Of a stretch of DNA of 63,585 bases, positions 31,107-39,322 are shown piece by piece. The notes below the pieces were generated by a model, which had not been told where the DNA came from, made no database searches, and was given only the letters and a program-made list of their open reading frames with translations. The translations under genes and the position numbers were made by a program. The DNA comes from CAZYXZ01 sp964651395 (lineage in GTDB: Bacteria > Actinomycetota > Actinomycetes > BP-191), in the NCBI GenBank assembly GCA_964651395.1, contig CAZYXZ010000006.1, positions 1 to 63,585 on the forward strand, written 5' to 3'. Numbering within the stretch: the first letter of the stretch is position 1; every line of letters starts with the position of its first letter.

Positions 31107-31756
31107 CCGCTGACCTTCACGCAGGTCGGCGTACCGAGTGGGTAGGAGCCCTTGCTGCTCGCGGAGTCGGAGCTGCCGCCGGTCGAGACGTATCCGCGGC
31201 CCGGTTCGAAGACACCGCGGTTGCCGACGAAGCGGTAGGACCAGATCTCCGGCTGTCTGATCCGGTCACCCGGCGCCATCCGGGCGTGGGGACGGAACGC
31301 CGTCAGCGGTGCGTGGATCCGAACAGTGCTGCGGTCATCGTCGAAGTCCCCGTCGATGATGGCCAGCCGTCCGTGAAAGGCGGCGCCGTTGCCCTCGGTC
31401 TTGCCGCCGGTCAGGACCCAGAGCTCGAAGAGCGTGCCCTCCGGGCTCCTCTGGGCGTGCAGCTGGAACTCAGCCCGGTCGACGAGGAAGTCGACATGGA
31501 ACCGCAGTCCCCCCGGCGCGGTCGGGTCGACCTGCTCCAGTGAGTTCAACCGGATCATCGCGGTGAGTCGACTGCGGTCACTCACGAAGTCGGCGCCGAT
31601 GATGTCCAGGTTGGGTGAGCTGTAGGACGGGACACCGTCGATGGTGGCGTCCCCGCGTGGGTCCACGACAAGGTTGCACGACGAAGGCGCAGCCACGACC
31701 GGGGACGCGGTGAGCGCCACCGCGACCATGCCGACGCAGAGCCGCCCGAGAGTCAT
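31103..31756 (-). CDS. Secreted protein of unknown function, paralogue B
   Basis: A 217-residue exported protein: signal peptide MTLGRLCVGMVAVALTASPVVA, then SSCNLVVDPRGDATIDGVPS and a beta-rich body (LDIIGADFVSDRSRLTAMIR, FHVDFLVDRAEFQLHAQR) ending GTPTCVKVSG. The first and last Cys of the mature protein probably pair. It shares plan and motifs with the upstream gene (mature N-terminal CN-LVD, then L-D-(I/L)-(I/V)-(G/S)-AD, and C-terminal GTP(T/S)CV). ATG 31756 overlaps the TGA of that gene by 4 bases. No known family recognised; a DOMON-like beta-sandwich is a guess. Confidence 0.78.
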   Translation of the reverse strand: MTLGRLCVGMVAVALTASPVVAAPSSCNLVVDPRGDATIDGVPSYSSPNLDIIGADFVSDRSRLTAMIRLNSLEQVDPTAPGGLRFHVDFLVDRAEFQLHAQRSPEGTLFELWVLTGGKTEGNGAAFHGRLAIIDGDFDDDRSTVRIHAPLTAFRPHARMAPGDRIRQPEIWSYRFVGNRGVFEPGRGYVSTGGSSDSASSKGSYPLGTPTCVKVSG

Positions 31757-32409
31757 CGACCGATGGGCACGCAGCTCGGGGTGCCGATCGTGTACGACGA
31801 GGCGTACGCCGAGCCGAAGTCCATGTCGCCACCAAGGCCGCTTCCCACGGTGTTGCTGCCCGTGTACTGCTGGCTCCACGCGGCGAGTGCCTTGAGCGGG
31901 GCGCCCTTGTGCACCGCTGCCGGGTTGGGCAGCTGCGACTTCGGCAGCCACATCCGGATCTCGTCGTTGGCGACGTCGAACGCGCCGCTGATGGGACCGA
32001 GGTCGGTGCCGATGATGGCGCTCGCCGAGTTCTCGTCGTCCGTCGGGACGGACGTCGCGTAGAAGGCGTCGCCGTCCTGCGCGTGCCACGCGTCGAGCTG
32101 GATGCGCGCACTGCCGACGGTGAAGCGGATGAGGTAGCCGGAGCCGAGCGGCGACAGCGGCTCGAGCATGGCGCCGAGGTCGCGCACCCGGACCGCCGCC
32201 GCGACCGTCGTCCCGTCGGAGGCCACGTCCGCCGAGACCAAGTCGAGCACGCCTTCGGACGGGAAGCGGACCGGGCCGGTGCCGGGGTCGACGTCGTCCC
32301 AGCCCACGTCGTTCGCCCGGTCGACGAGCTGGTTGCAGGTCGGCGCGGCGTGGGCCCCGGGGACCATCACGGCGAGGACGGCGAAGCTGGCGAGAAGGAC
32401 GCGGCGCAT
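31753..32409 (-). CDS. Secreted protein of unknown function, paralogue A
   Basis: A 218-residue exported protein: signal peptide to GAHA, then APTCNQLVDRANDVGWDDVD, VLDLVSADVASDGTTVAAAVR, IRFTVGSARIQLDAWHAQDG, and an end YTIGTPSCVPIGR. It is a tandem paralogue of the downstream gene, with the same length, the same N- and C-terminal cysteines and the same strand order. AGGAG precedes ATG. The pair lies downstream of an ECF sigma factor operon with a 77-bp gap, so it may be in the regulon of that sigma factor. Function unknown. Confidence 0.78.
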   Translation of the reverse strand: MRRVLLASFAVLAVMVPGAHAAPTCNQLVDRANDVGWDDVDPGTGPVRFPSEGVLDLVSADVASDGTTVAAAVRVRDLGAMLEPLSPLGSGYLIRFTVGSARIQLDAWHAQDGDAFYATSVPTDDENSASAIIGTDLGPISGAFDVANDEIRMWLPKSQLPNPAAVHKGAPLKALAAWSQQYTGSNTVGSGLGGDMDFGSAYASSYTIGTPSCVPIGR

Positions 32410-32486
32410 GTCGGCTCCTGACTGGGTCGAGTCGATGTCGCCAGGTTCAGAGTGCGCAGCGACCGCCGCGGTTCAACTTCACTACG

Positions 32487-33284
32487 TCAGGCGCGGATGA
32501 CCTTCGGCCCGGACACCTCGGTGTGCTGAGCCGCCGTGGACTGGGCGTAGACCTCGTAGCTGCCCTTGGGCAGTCGCGCGCCGCTCTGGTCGACCAGGTC
32601 GAGATGGTGGGTCCACGTGTAGCAGCGGTCCTTCACCATCGGCAGCTCGTGCGCGCCACCGGCCGGCAGTCTCTGACCACGGGTCCAGCGCCACACGTCG
32701 GTCGTGCTACCCGCCCGGCGGATGAACAGGTCCACCTCGGGGGCGCCGGCGAAGCTCAGCTTGCCGCTGTCCTCGGAGAGCGAGTAGGTGCAGATCGAGT
32801 AGGCGATGTGGTACCCGCCACCCTGCTTGGCCGGCATCTCCGACGCGTTGAAGCGCGCGCAGTACTCCCTGTTGCCGAGCTGCGGTATCGACAGGGCGTC
32901 GCAGCCTCCGCCGTCCGGCCGCCGGTAGATCGGCGAGCGTCCCGGGACCGTCGACGGCGCGGCCGGTTGCGCCAGGGCCGGCTGGTCCTGTCGCCCCCGC
33001 GGCGCGACGTTCCCCGACGGAGCTGGGTCCGGCGTCGCGTCGGCCACGGGGGCGACGTCGTGGCGGACCGTCGGCGGGCTCGGCGGGAGCTGCGTCAGGT
33101 CCACGTTGTCGGCCTGCGGTGCGAGGGCGCTGCCGCTCATCGACAGCACCAGAGCGACGACCGCGGCGCCCCCGCACACGGAACCACCCAGCCGGGCCAG
33201 CCGGCGGCGCCGGCTCCGGCCGATCATCGCCTCGATGTCGCCAGGCCGCAGTGCGAACTCGGCCGCGTCAGGAAGCCGGGTCAT
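32487..33284 (-). CDS. Membrane-anchored protein coupled to the ECF sigma factor
   Basis: A 265-residue protein with a short cytoplasmic part (about 40 residues, RPGDIEAMIGRSRRRRLARLG), one membrane span (GAAVVALVLSMSGSALA), a Pro-rich linker, and an extracytoplasmic domain with Cys in GGCDALSIPQLGNREYCARF, IAYSICTYSLS and VKDRCYTWTHHLDL. The position, immediately after the sigma gene with a 4-base ATGA overlap, is that of an anti-sigma or co-regulator. The zinc-binding HXXXCXXC motif of ZAS anti-sigmas is absent, so this would be a different class, or simply a target protein. The extracellular cysteine-rich domain could sense the envelope. Confidence 0.75.
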   Translation of the reverse strand: MTRLPDAAEFALRPGDIEAMIGRSRRRRLARLGGSVCGGAAVVALVLSMSGSALAPQADNVDLTQLPPSPPTVRHDVAPVADATPDPAPSGNVAPRGRQDQPALAQPAAPSTVPGRSPIYRRPDGGGCDALSIPQLGNREYCARFNASEMPAKQGGGYHIAYSICTYSLSEDSGKLSFAGAPEVDLFIRRAGSTTDVWRWTRGQRLPAGGAHELPMVKDRCYTWTHHLDLVDQSGARLPKGSYEVYAQSTAAQHTEVSGPKVIRA

Positions 33285-33781
33285 GGCGTCTCCTCCCGCA
33301 GCGCGGGGGCCAGCAGCGTCCGGGCCTCGCTGAGCCGCCGCTTCACAGTGCCTTCCGGCTGGCCGAGCTGACGGGCCACCTCGGTGACCGGCAGGTCGGC
33401 GTAGTAGTGCAAGACGACGACGTCGCGCCACTTCCGGGGCAGCCGGTCGACCGCGTCCCAGACCCCGGAGTCGGGTGGCGCGAGGTTCTGCGGCTTGGGC
33501 AGCTGCTCGAGCGCCAGCCGCTCGTCCCGGCGGCGACGCCAGGAGTGACGGACCAGGTTCGTCGCGACCAGGTAGGCGTAGGCCCGCGGTTCGCGTACGG
33601 CGGTCCAGCGGCCGAACAGTCGCACGATCGCCTCCTGCGCCACGTCGCGCGCGTCCTCGACGTTCCCGGTGAGCCGGTAGCAGTAGCGGGCCAGCGCGGC
33701 GTACTCGACCTCGCAGAAGGCACGCTGCGCCTCGGCGCGCGACACGCGGTCGGTCGCGGCGACGACGACGCCCGCATCCAC
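33281..33781 (-). CDS. ECF RNA polymerase sigma factor
   Basis: About 166 residues with region 2 (YAALARYCYRLTGNVEDARDVAQEAIVRL, seen in parts, with DVAQEA) and region 4 (LPRKWRDVVVLHYYADLPV, PEGTVKRRLSEAR) of extracytoplasmic-function sigma factors, most like the SigE/Streptomyces type. GTG 33781 was chosen for its strong ribosome site (GGGGAGG, 5 nt away); GTG 33811 would place the start inside TAGGGT, which better serves as the -10 of this gene. The downstream gene overlaps by 4 bp and probably encodes the regulator. The target promoters are unknown. Confidence 0.9.
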   Translation of the reverse strand: MDAGVVVAATDRVSRAEAQRAFCEVEYAALARYCYRLTGNVEDARDVAQEAIVRLFGRWTAVREPRAYAYLVATNLVRHSWRRRRDERLALEQLPKPQNLAPPDSGVWDAVDRLPRKWRDVVVLHYYADLPVTEVARQLGQPEGTVKRRLSEARTLLAPALREETP

Positions 33782-33860
33782 GACGGCCTCCCCCGAACCG
33801 GTCCTCGTCACCCTAGAGTCGAAACCGGTTACCTGGGTTCAAAGAATTTCGGGGGCGGAC

Positions 33861-34514
33861 GTGCTGACCCTGCTCTCCATCGTGTGCCTCTGCGCTGCGT
33901 TGGCCGTCATCGCGCGCTGGTACCCCCGGCGCGTCGACGCGCTCGGCCGCGCGCACAAGTTCCCCTACGTCGCCGTCTCAGTGCTCACCGTCCTGGGGCT
34001 CCTCCTCGCGCTCCCGGGCTACCTGCGCGGGCGCCAGGAGGCGAAGCTGGCCACGGTCGCCTCGGTGCTCGCCGGCCGCGAGGTCGAGGTGCACTGCCAG
34101 AGCTTCGGCGAGGCGTTCGTCGACGCCGGGGCCGAGGCCGGGTACGTGAAGTTCACCGCAGACGGCCAGGCGGAGCCGAGCACACTGATCAAGCGCGACC
34201 AGTGCGCCGACCTGAACAGCTACCTGAAGTCGGACAAGCGGAACCCGTCGCGCGCGCAGGTCGCCGCCATCCACGTGCTGACCCATGAAGCCATGCACAT
34301 GCGCGGCATCCTCAACGAGGCGCAGACCGAGTGCGCCGCGGTCCAGCGGAACGCGTACACCGCGCGGCTGCTCGGCGCGGACGACGCGCACGCGAAGGAG
34401 GTCGCGCGGATCTACTGGCGGCTGATCTATCCCGAGATGCCGAGCGGCTACCGGACCACCGAATGCCGCGCGGGCGGCAAGCTCGACGAGGGCCTGTCCG
34501 ACGCGCCCTGGTAG
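33861..34514 (+). CDS. Membrane-anchored HEXXH protein
   Basis: A 217-residue protein with two N-terminal membrane spans (LLSIVCLCAALAVIARW; VAVSVLTVLGLLLALPGYL) and an outside domain. A zinc-type motif HVLTHEAMHMRGI lies near residues 137-149 and is followed by NEAQTECAAVQ, whose Glu could be the third ligand. Several Cys (VHCQSF, RDQCADL, TECAA, TTECRAGG) suggest disulfides. I know no named family. It is divergent from the ECF sigma operon with 79 bp between, and may be its target. It resembles in plan the protein encoded at 49272-49940. Confidence 0.72.
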   Translation: MLTLLSIVCLCAALAVIARWYPRRVDALGRAHKFPYVAVSVLTVLGLLLALPGYLRGRQEAKLATVASVLAGREVEVHCQSFGEAFVDAGAEAGYVKFTADGQAEPSTLIKRDQCADLNSYLKSDKRNPSRAQVAAIHVLTHEAMHMRGILNEAQTECAAVQRNAYTARLLGADDAHAKEVARIYWRLIYPEMPSGYRTTECRAGGKLDEGLSDAPW

Positions 34515-34521
34515 GCGCGGG

Positions 34522-35226
34522 TCACCAGCGCGGCGACCAGGCCGTCGTACGGAGCAGCTTGCTGCGCCACTGGTCGCGGTAGGTCAGCGCGGTCGCCATG
34601 AACGATCCCGGACCCTTGCGCTCCGGCGGGGTCTCGGTGGTCAGCAGCTCCAGCAGGCGGGAGTTGTCGACGATCTTCTGCCAGAGGATCGCCTCCTTGC
34701 GCCGACCGGCGCCGAAGGCCGGCTGCCACACGACCTGGATGTCGAGCAGCCGGGTGTCCGCGGGCCGCGCCTGCATCATCTGGTAGTAGCCCTCGTCCCA
34801 GAACCGGATGTAGTCGTCGACCGGTGCGTGCGGCCAGCCGGTGTCCTCCATGAACAGCGACAGCTCGTGCTCCAACGGCGTCGTCGGCACCGTGGCGAAA
34901 TCGACCTCCTGCAACGGTGACCACGGCACCGGGAGCAGCGTCTTCTGCGTCACCGCATGGCGCATCTCGTCCAGCCGCGCGTGCAGCGTCCGCAGGTCGC
35001 CGGTCTGCACGCGCTCGGCCAGCCGCTGCCACGCGGCGCCGTCACGGACCGCAGTCACGGTGAGCAGCTGGTAGGCCTCCGCCGTCCCGTGCACGTGCCG
35101 GCAGAACCAGAGCAGGCGCGCGTCGTCGGTCTCCCCGAGCAGCGGCATGAGCTCGTCGCGGTAGACCTCCTCGAAGCGGTCCTCCTCCGTGCCGCGCACC
35201 TCGTGCACCTCGTGGACGTAGAGCAC
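34522..35226 (-). CDS. Protein of unknown function, NIPSNAP-like
   Basis: A 234-residue soluble protein beginning VLYVHEVHEVRGTEEDRFEE and continuing LMPLLGETDDARLLWFCRHV and AYQLLTVTAVRDGAAWQRL. The pattern suggests the NIPSNAP/dimeric alpha-beta barrel fold; the second half repeats a similar theme (LDIQVVWQPAFG, EAILWQKIVDN). No catalytic motif is visible. GTG 35226 has GGGGGAG 4 nt upstream and lies one base after the TGA of the AMP-ligase gene, so the two are cotranscribed. It may serve the product of that ligase, by context only. Confidence 0.72.
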   Translation of the reverse strand: MLYVHEVHEVRGTEEDRFEEVYRDELMPLLGETDDARLLWFCRHVHGTAEAYQLLTVTAVRDGAAWQRLAERVQTGDLRTLHARLDEMRHAVTQKTLLPVPWSPLQEVDFATVPTTPLEHELSLFMEDTGWPHAPVDDYIRFWDEGYYQMMQARPADTRLLDIQVVWQPAFGAGRRKEAILWQKIVDNSRLLELLTTETPPERKGPGSFMATALTYRDQWRSKLLRTTAWSPRW

Positions 35227-35227
35227 G

Positions 35228-36523
35228 TCACTCCCCCTCGGTGAGCAGCGCGACCACCGCGCGGCGGTCGACCTTCCCCAGCTCCGTGACCGGTACGCCG
35301 TCGGTGAAGACGAACCGGTCCGGCACCTTGTACGCCGACAGCCGGCTCCGGCACCAGGCACGCAGCTCGGCGTCGTCGACGTCGCCGACCACGACAGCAC
35401 CCGCGACCTGGCCGAGATCCGCGTGCGGCAGCGCGCCGACCGCAGCGTCACGCACCGCCGGGTGCTCGCGCAGCACCGTCTCCACCTCGAGCGGCGAGAA
35501 CTTCTCGCCGCCGCGGTTCACGAGCTCGGCCACGCGGCCGACGACGTAGAGGTAGCCGTCGTCGTCCCGGCGCACGAGGTCGCCGGTGCGCAGCCACGAT
35601 CCGTCGGGCTGGCCGATCCAGAGCTCGCCGGGCTGGTCGGCCGGCGCATCCTCCCCGTCGGGTCCGACGTAGCGCGCGACGACGGTCGGCAGCAGCTGCC
35701 CGCACGACCCGCGCCGCCTCGGGTCGCGGTGGTCGTCCGCGGTGAGGAAGGAGATGCCGCCGAGCGTCTCGGTCTGCCCGAACGTGTTGGTGAAGGCGAC
35801 GTGCGGCAGCGCCTCCAGCGCGCGGTCCATGAGGTCCGGCGGCATCGGCGCGGCGCCGTAGGTGACCGACTCCAGCGCCGACAGGTCGGTCGCCCCGAAG
35901 TCCGGGTGGTCGAGCAGCCGGGCCAGCATGGTCGGCACGAGGAAGGTCACCTGCACGCGGTGCCGCTCCGCCAGCCGCAGCCACTCGCCGGCGTCGAAGC
36001 GCTGCTGGACGACGGTCGCGTGGCCGGCGTACAGGCTGACGAACAGGCCGAGCAGCCCGCCGACGTGGAACATCGGGACGCAGAGCAGCCGCACCTGCGG
36101 CTCCGGCACCGCCGGTACGGCGAACCCGCCGATCCGCCCGGTCAGCGCCGCCTGGCTGTGTGGCACCGGCTTCGGCCGACCCGTGGTTCCCGACGTGAAG
36201 AGCACGACCGCCTCGTCGGCGGCACGCGGCGCGGCGGCCAGCGACTCGTCGATCGCCGCGCGCTCGGCCGCGGTGAACCGCGGGTTCACCAGAGCAGTCG
36301 ACCCGCCCGCGTGGGCCGCGCCCAGCAGCGTCGTCATCAGGTCGGGCCCGGAGTCCGCCGCGGCGACCACCCGCTGCCCCGGCGGCAGCTCGGCGGCTCG
36401 GGCGACCGCCAGCGCGCTCAGCTCGGCGTACGTCGTCGGCACACCGTCGAGGACGAGTGCGACCCGGTCCGGCGCCACGGCACAGGTCGGGTCGAGCAGC
36501 TGCGCCAGGTTGTCGAACGCCAC
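35228..36523 (-). CDS. AMP-dependent acyl-CoA synthetase/ligase
   Basis: About 431 residues of the ANL superfamily, which activate a carboxylate as acyl-AMP and usually pass it to CoA. The motifs are present: P-loop-like VVLFTSGTTGRPKPVPHSQ (about 107-125), NTFGQTETLGGISF, the hinge WLRTGDLVRRDDDGYLYVVG (about 305-324), and the C-terminal VNRGGEKFSPLEVE with the A10 Lys region RLSAYKVPDRFVF. It is shorter than most fatty acyl-CoA ligases (about 500). GTG 36523 was preferred over the TTG at 36532 for its ribosome site. It precedes the NIPSNAP-like gene. The substrate is unknown. Confidence 0.9.
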   Translation of the reverse strand: MAFDNLAQLLDPTCAVAPDRVALVLDGVPTTYAELSALAVARAAELPPGQRVVAAADSGPDLMTTLLGAAHAGGSTALVNPRFTAAERAAIDESLAAAPRAADEAVVLFTSGTTGRPKPVPHSQAALTGRIGGFAVPAVPEPQVRLLCVPMFHVGGLLGLFVSLYAGHATVVQQRFDAGEWLRLAERHRVQVTFLVPTMLARLLDHPDFGATDLSALESVTYGAAPMPPDLMDRALEALPHVAFTNTFGQTETLGGISFLTADDHRDPRRRGSCGQLLPTVVARYVGPDGEDAPADQPGELWIGQPDGSWLRTGDLVRRDDDGYLYVVGRVAELVNRGGEKFSPLEVETVLREHPAVRDAAVGALPHADLGQVAGAVVVGDVDDAELRAWCRSRLSAYKVPDRFVFTDGVPVTELGKVDRRAVVALLTEGE

Positions 36524-36556
36524 GGCGGGCAACCTGCCACAAACGCGGGCATGGCG

Positions 36557-36596
36557 CGGGCCCCGGTCGCCGCTTGGGGTCGGCGACCGGGGCCCG
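36557..36596 (-). terminator. Strong hairpin after bldC
   Basis: A 16-bp perfect stem (arms 36557-36572 and 36581-36596) with an 8-base loop, downstream of the bldC stop and upstream of the AMP-ligase gene. There is no T tract, as is common in actinobacteria. Confidence 0.7.
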
Positions 36597-36619
36597 TGTC
36601 TATGGGGCGCCAGGTGGTG

Positions 36620-36820
36620 CTAGTCGGCGCGCTGCGTCGGGATGCCGGCGAGCAGCTGGCGTACCTCGGCCTCGCGGTAGCGGCGGTGGCCGCCCAGCGT
36701 GCGGATGGAGGTCAGCTTGCCCGACTTCGCCCAACGGGTGACCGTCTTGGGGTCGACACGGAACATGGTGGCCACCTCCGCCGGGGTCAGCAGCGGCTCG
36801 GTGTCCGGGGTGCGGCTCAT
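36620..36820 (-). CDS. bldC: BldC, MerR-like developmental regulator
   Basis: A 66-residue DNA-binding protein with a single winged-helix of MerR type: LLTPAEVATMFRVDPKTVTR, WAKSGKLTSIRTLGGHRRYR, then EAEVRQLL. This is essentially the BldC sequence conserved in actinobacteria; BldC binds direct repeats cooperatively and controls development in Streptomyces. ATG 36820 has AAAGGA upstream; the longer in-frame start at 36919 adds residues that look non-coding. The distance to valine dehydrogenase, DUF3073 and purM-purF matches the Streptomyces order as I recall it. Many non-sporulating actinobacteria also have BldC. Confidence 0.93.
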   Translation of the reverse strand: MSRTPDTEPLLTPAEVATMFRVDPKTVTRWAKSGKLTSIRTLGGHRRYREAEVRQLLAGIPTQRAD

Positions 36821-36960
36821 CTGAGGGTCCTTTCTCGGGTGAGCAGGCGCTCGAGGGAGATCGTGCGCTCTGCCCGCGTTGCCCGAAATGGCCCGCAGGG
36901 GCGATCTTTCCCTGGGCAAATAGGACTAGTCCGGGTGATATGTCCGTCTGTGCCGAGGCG

Positions 36961-37773
36961 CTAGTTGGCGACCTCTACCGCACGCACGGCGCCCCAGCGC
37001 ACGCTCACGCGCTGGTAGGCCTCGAGCGCGTCGTCCGGCTCCCCGGCGGCCAGACAGGCCACCGCGTGGGCGACATCTGCGGCGGATTCGTCGGATTCCA
37101 GCTCCGCGTCCTCGAACAGCTGGACCAGGTCGCCGTAGTCGAGCTCGACCAGCGAGCGCGGGTGGTAGTCCTCGAGCCAGCGGCCGAGCTCCTCGACGTC
37201 GTCGATCATCGAGGAGTCCTCGACGGTACGGCGGAGCGTCGCCAGCGAGCGGGCCACCCGCCGCCGGGCGTTGGCCATGGTGGTCAGGTACGTCATGCCG
37301 CGGTCCGGGCCGAGGCTGAGCCGGCGTTCCTCGCCCTCGAAGGCCAGGAACCAGCGGAGCGGCACCTGCCAGGTGACGCTCTGGATGTGGCTCTTGATGT
37401 CCGGGGAGCTCGCCCGCAGCCGGGTCAGCTCGCGCTCGGCGATCTCCGCGGTCGCCCGGGGGATGAACGCGTCGGCGATCTCCTCCGGCAGCGACGAACG
37501 GAACTCGCCGATCGCCTGCCACGACCGCAGCTGGATCCGCCACGGGCAGACATATGTGAGACCGCTCACCCGGTGGACGAAGGCGTGCTCGACGTTCGAG
37601 GCCGGCGGCAGGCCGATCGCGGCGACCACCGCGGCCCGATGCTGCGCGCGCAGGCCACCGAGCCGGTCGGGCACGATCCCGGCGGCGAGGTAGACCTCCC
37701 AGCGCCGGCGCTCGGCCGCGGGGAAGGACGTGATCGGCTCGTAGACCCGAAGGTGCGACGAGTAGTCCGGCAC
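36961..37773 (-). CDS. Conserved actinobacterial protein of unknown function
   Basis: A 270-residue soluble protein, rich in Arg and Glu: SSHLRVYEPITSFPAAERRR, VSGLTYVCPWRIQLRSWQAI, WLEDYHPRSLVELDYGDLVQ and EPDDALEAYQRVSVRW. No signal or membrane segment. I recall a protein of this kind next to bldC in Streptomyces, but no function. The GTG start has GGCAGG upstream. A 140-bp gap separates its 3' end from bldC on the same strand. Confidence 0.78.
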   Translation of the reverse strand: MPDYSSHLRVYEPITSFPAAERRRWEVYLAAGIVPDRLGGLRAQHRAAVVAAIGLPPASNVEHAFVHRVSGLTYVCPWRIQLRSWQAIGEFRSSLPEEIADAFIPRATAEIAERELTRLRASSPDIKSHIQSVTWQVPLRWFLAFEGEERRLSLGPDRGMTYLTTMANARRRVARSLATLRRTVEDSSMIDDVEELGRWLEDYHPRSLVELDYGDLVQLFEDAELESDESAADVAHAVACLAAGEPDDALEAYQRVSVRWGAVRAVEVAN

Positions 37774-37855
37774 GGCGTCGATCCTGCCACCGTCCGGGCA
37801 GGGATGCCCGGAGGCAGCGCGAATCTCCGCAACTACCCAGACACAGGAGTGACTC

Positions 37856-39301
37856 ATGTCGCGCTTCGCCCGACCCGTCCTGGTCGCCGCGGCCTCCCTC
37901 GGCTTGCTGACCCCCGTCGCGGGGCAGGCCCGCCCGGTGCCGCTCGACGCGCTGGGCCTCGCGCGCGAGACGGCCGCTCGGGTCGGCACGACGTTGGCGC
38001 CGGACGCCGGCCCCATCTCGTCCGACAACATCAGCCTGCTGACCACACTGCCCGGCAGCTTCGCCGGCATGCGCATCGTCGGGACGAAGGCGTACGTCAC
38101 CGGCTGGTCAGGGCTGACCATTCTCGACATCAGCACCCCGGAGGCGCCGACCCCGGTCGGCGAGCTGCCGCTGCCGCACTTCGAGAACGAGGACGTCGAC
38201 AGCGACGGCAAGGTCGTCCTGATCACCAACGACCGCGGTCAGGCCGAGAAGGGCGCAGTCCTCTACGTCATCGACGTCCAGGATCCGGCCGCGCCGCACC
38301 TCGCCGCGGTGCTCCCCATCGGTGCGCTTCTCGGCACCGAGCGTGGGCCCGGCCACATCGCGAACTGCGTGAAGGACGGCTGCGAGTGGGTCTGGCTGAC
38401 CGGCGGTACCCGCGTCTGGGTGATCAACCTGAAGGACCCCGCGCACCCGCTCCTGGTCAGCGCGTTCCGGACTCCCGCGGCGCACCCGAACGCGCGCTTC
38501 GCGGCCGGCGTCACGCATGACGTGGAGCGTGACGCTCAGGGCCGCGTCTGGGTCACGGGTTCCGGCGGCGCGGCGGCGTACGACGTGAAGGACCCCGCGC
38601 ACCCGAAACTGCTGTCCACCACGGGCACGACCGCGCACGACCCGGCGGTCAACGACTTCATCCTGCACAACTCGCAGCGGCCCGAGGCCGCGAAGTACAC
38701 GCCGCGCACCGCGAAGAACCACAAGGTCCGCGCGACGCTCCCCGGTGAGCTCCTCATCACCACCGAGGAGGACTACATCGACGACACGCAGACGCCACCG
38801 GGGGGCTGCAACGGCCAGGGCAAGATGGCCACCTGGGATGCGCGCGACTACACCAAGGGCCGCGCCGTGACCCTGCTCAACCAGTGGAAGACCGAGCTCG
38901 GGGGCGTGCCGCTGCTCGAGGGCAGCAAGGCGCCCGTGACGGCGAACTGCTCCTCGCACTGGTTCACCGAGCGCAACGGCCTGGTCGCCAACGGCTGGTA
39001 CGAGCAGGGCCTGCGCATCCTCGACGTACGGCTACCGCGCGAGATCCGCCAGGTGGCCTACTGGCTGCCGCCCAACGCCGTGACCTGGGCGGCGAACTGG
39101 GTCACGGACTCGATCATCTACACCTCAGACGTGGCCCGCGGCATCGACGTGCTCAAGCTCAGCGACCCGGCCGCCCACGCACCGACGGTCGTGGCGCCGA
39201 TCCGGGCGAGCTGGCTCGGGGCGGGCACCGGCATCAAGTTCCTGATGCCGTCCGAGACGTTCGGCGGCGCGTGCCTCGTTCCGGTCTGGGCGAAGCTCTA
39301 G
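37856..39301 (+). CDS. Secreted LVIVD-repeat protein
   Basis: A 481-residue exported protein with a signal peptide ending near VAGQA (residue 24). The mature protein is made of LVIVD-type beta-propeller blades: GMRIVGTKAYVTGWSGLTIL-DIS, AVLYVIDVQDPAAPHLAAVL, VWLTGGTRVWVINLKDPAHP, AAYDVKDPAHPKLL, EQGLRILDVRLPREIRQVAY, DVARGIDVLKL. It has paired Cys in NCVKDGCEW. Such proteins are surface-exposed and mostly uncharacterised; no catalytic residues are evident. AGGAG lies 6 nt before ATG. It is divergent from the gene at 36961-37773 and is followed by the valine dehydrogenase gene. Confidence 0.86.
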   Translation: MSRFARPVLVAAASLGLLTPVAGQARPVPLDALGLARETAARVGTTLAPDAGPISSDNISLLTTLPGSFAGMRIVGTKAYVTGWSGLTILDISTPEAPTPVGELPLPHFENEDVDSDGKVVLITNDRGQAEKGAVLYVIDVQDPAAPHLAAVLPIGALLGTERGPGHIANCVKDGCEWVWLTGGTRVWVINLKDPAHPLLVSAFRTPAAHPNARFAAGVTHDVERDAQGRVWVTGSGGAAAYDVKDPAHPKLLSTTGTTAHDPAVNDFILHNSQRPEAAKYTPRTAKNHKVRATLPGELLITTEEDYIDDTQTPPGGCNGQGKMATWDARDYTKGRAVTLLNQWKTELGGVPLLEGSKAPVTANCSSHWFTERNGLVANGWYEQGLRILDVRLPREIRQVAYWLPPNAVTWAANWVTDSIIYTSDVARGIDVLKLSDPAAHAPTVVAPIRASWLGAGTGIKFLMPSETFGGACLVPVWAKL

Positions 39302-39307
39302 ACGGCA

Positions 39308-39313
39308 TACGCT
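39308..39313 (+). promoter_or_regulatory. Near-leaderless -10 box of the amino-acid dehydrogenase gene
   Basis: TACGCT is 9 nt before ATG 39323. That would leave a leader of only one or two bases. Confidence 0.35.
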
Positions 39314-39322
39314 GGGCTCACC

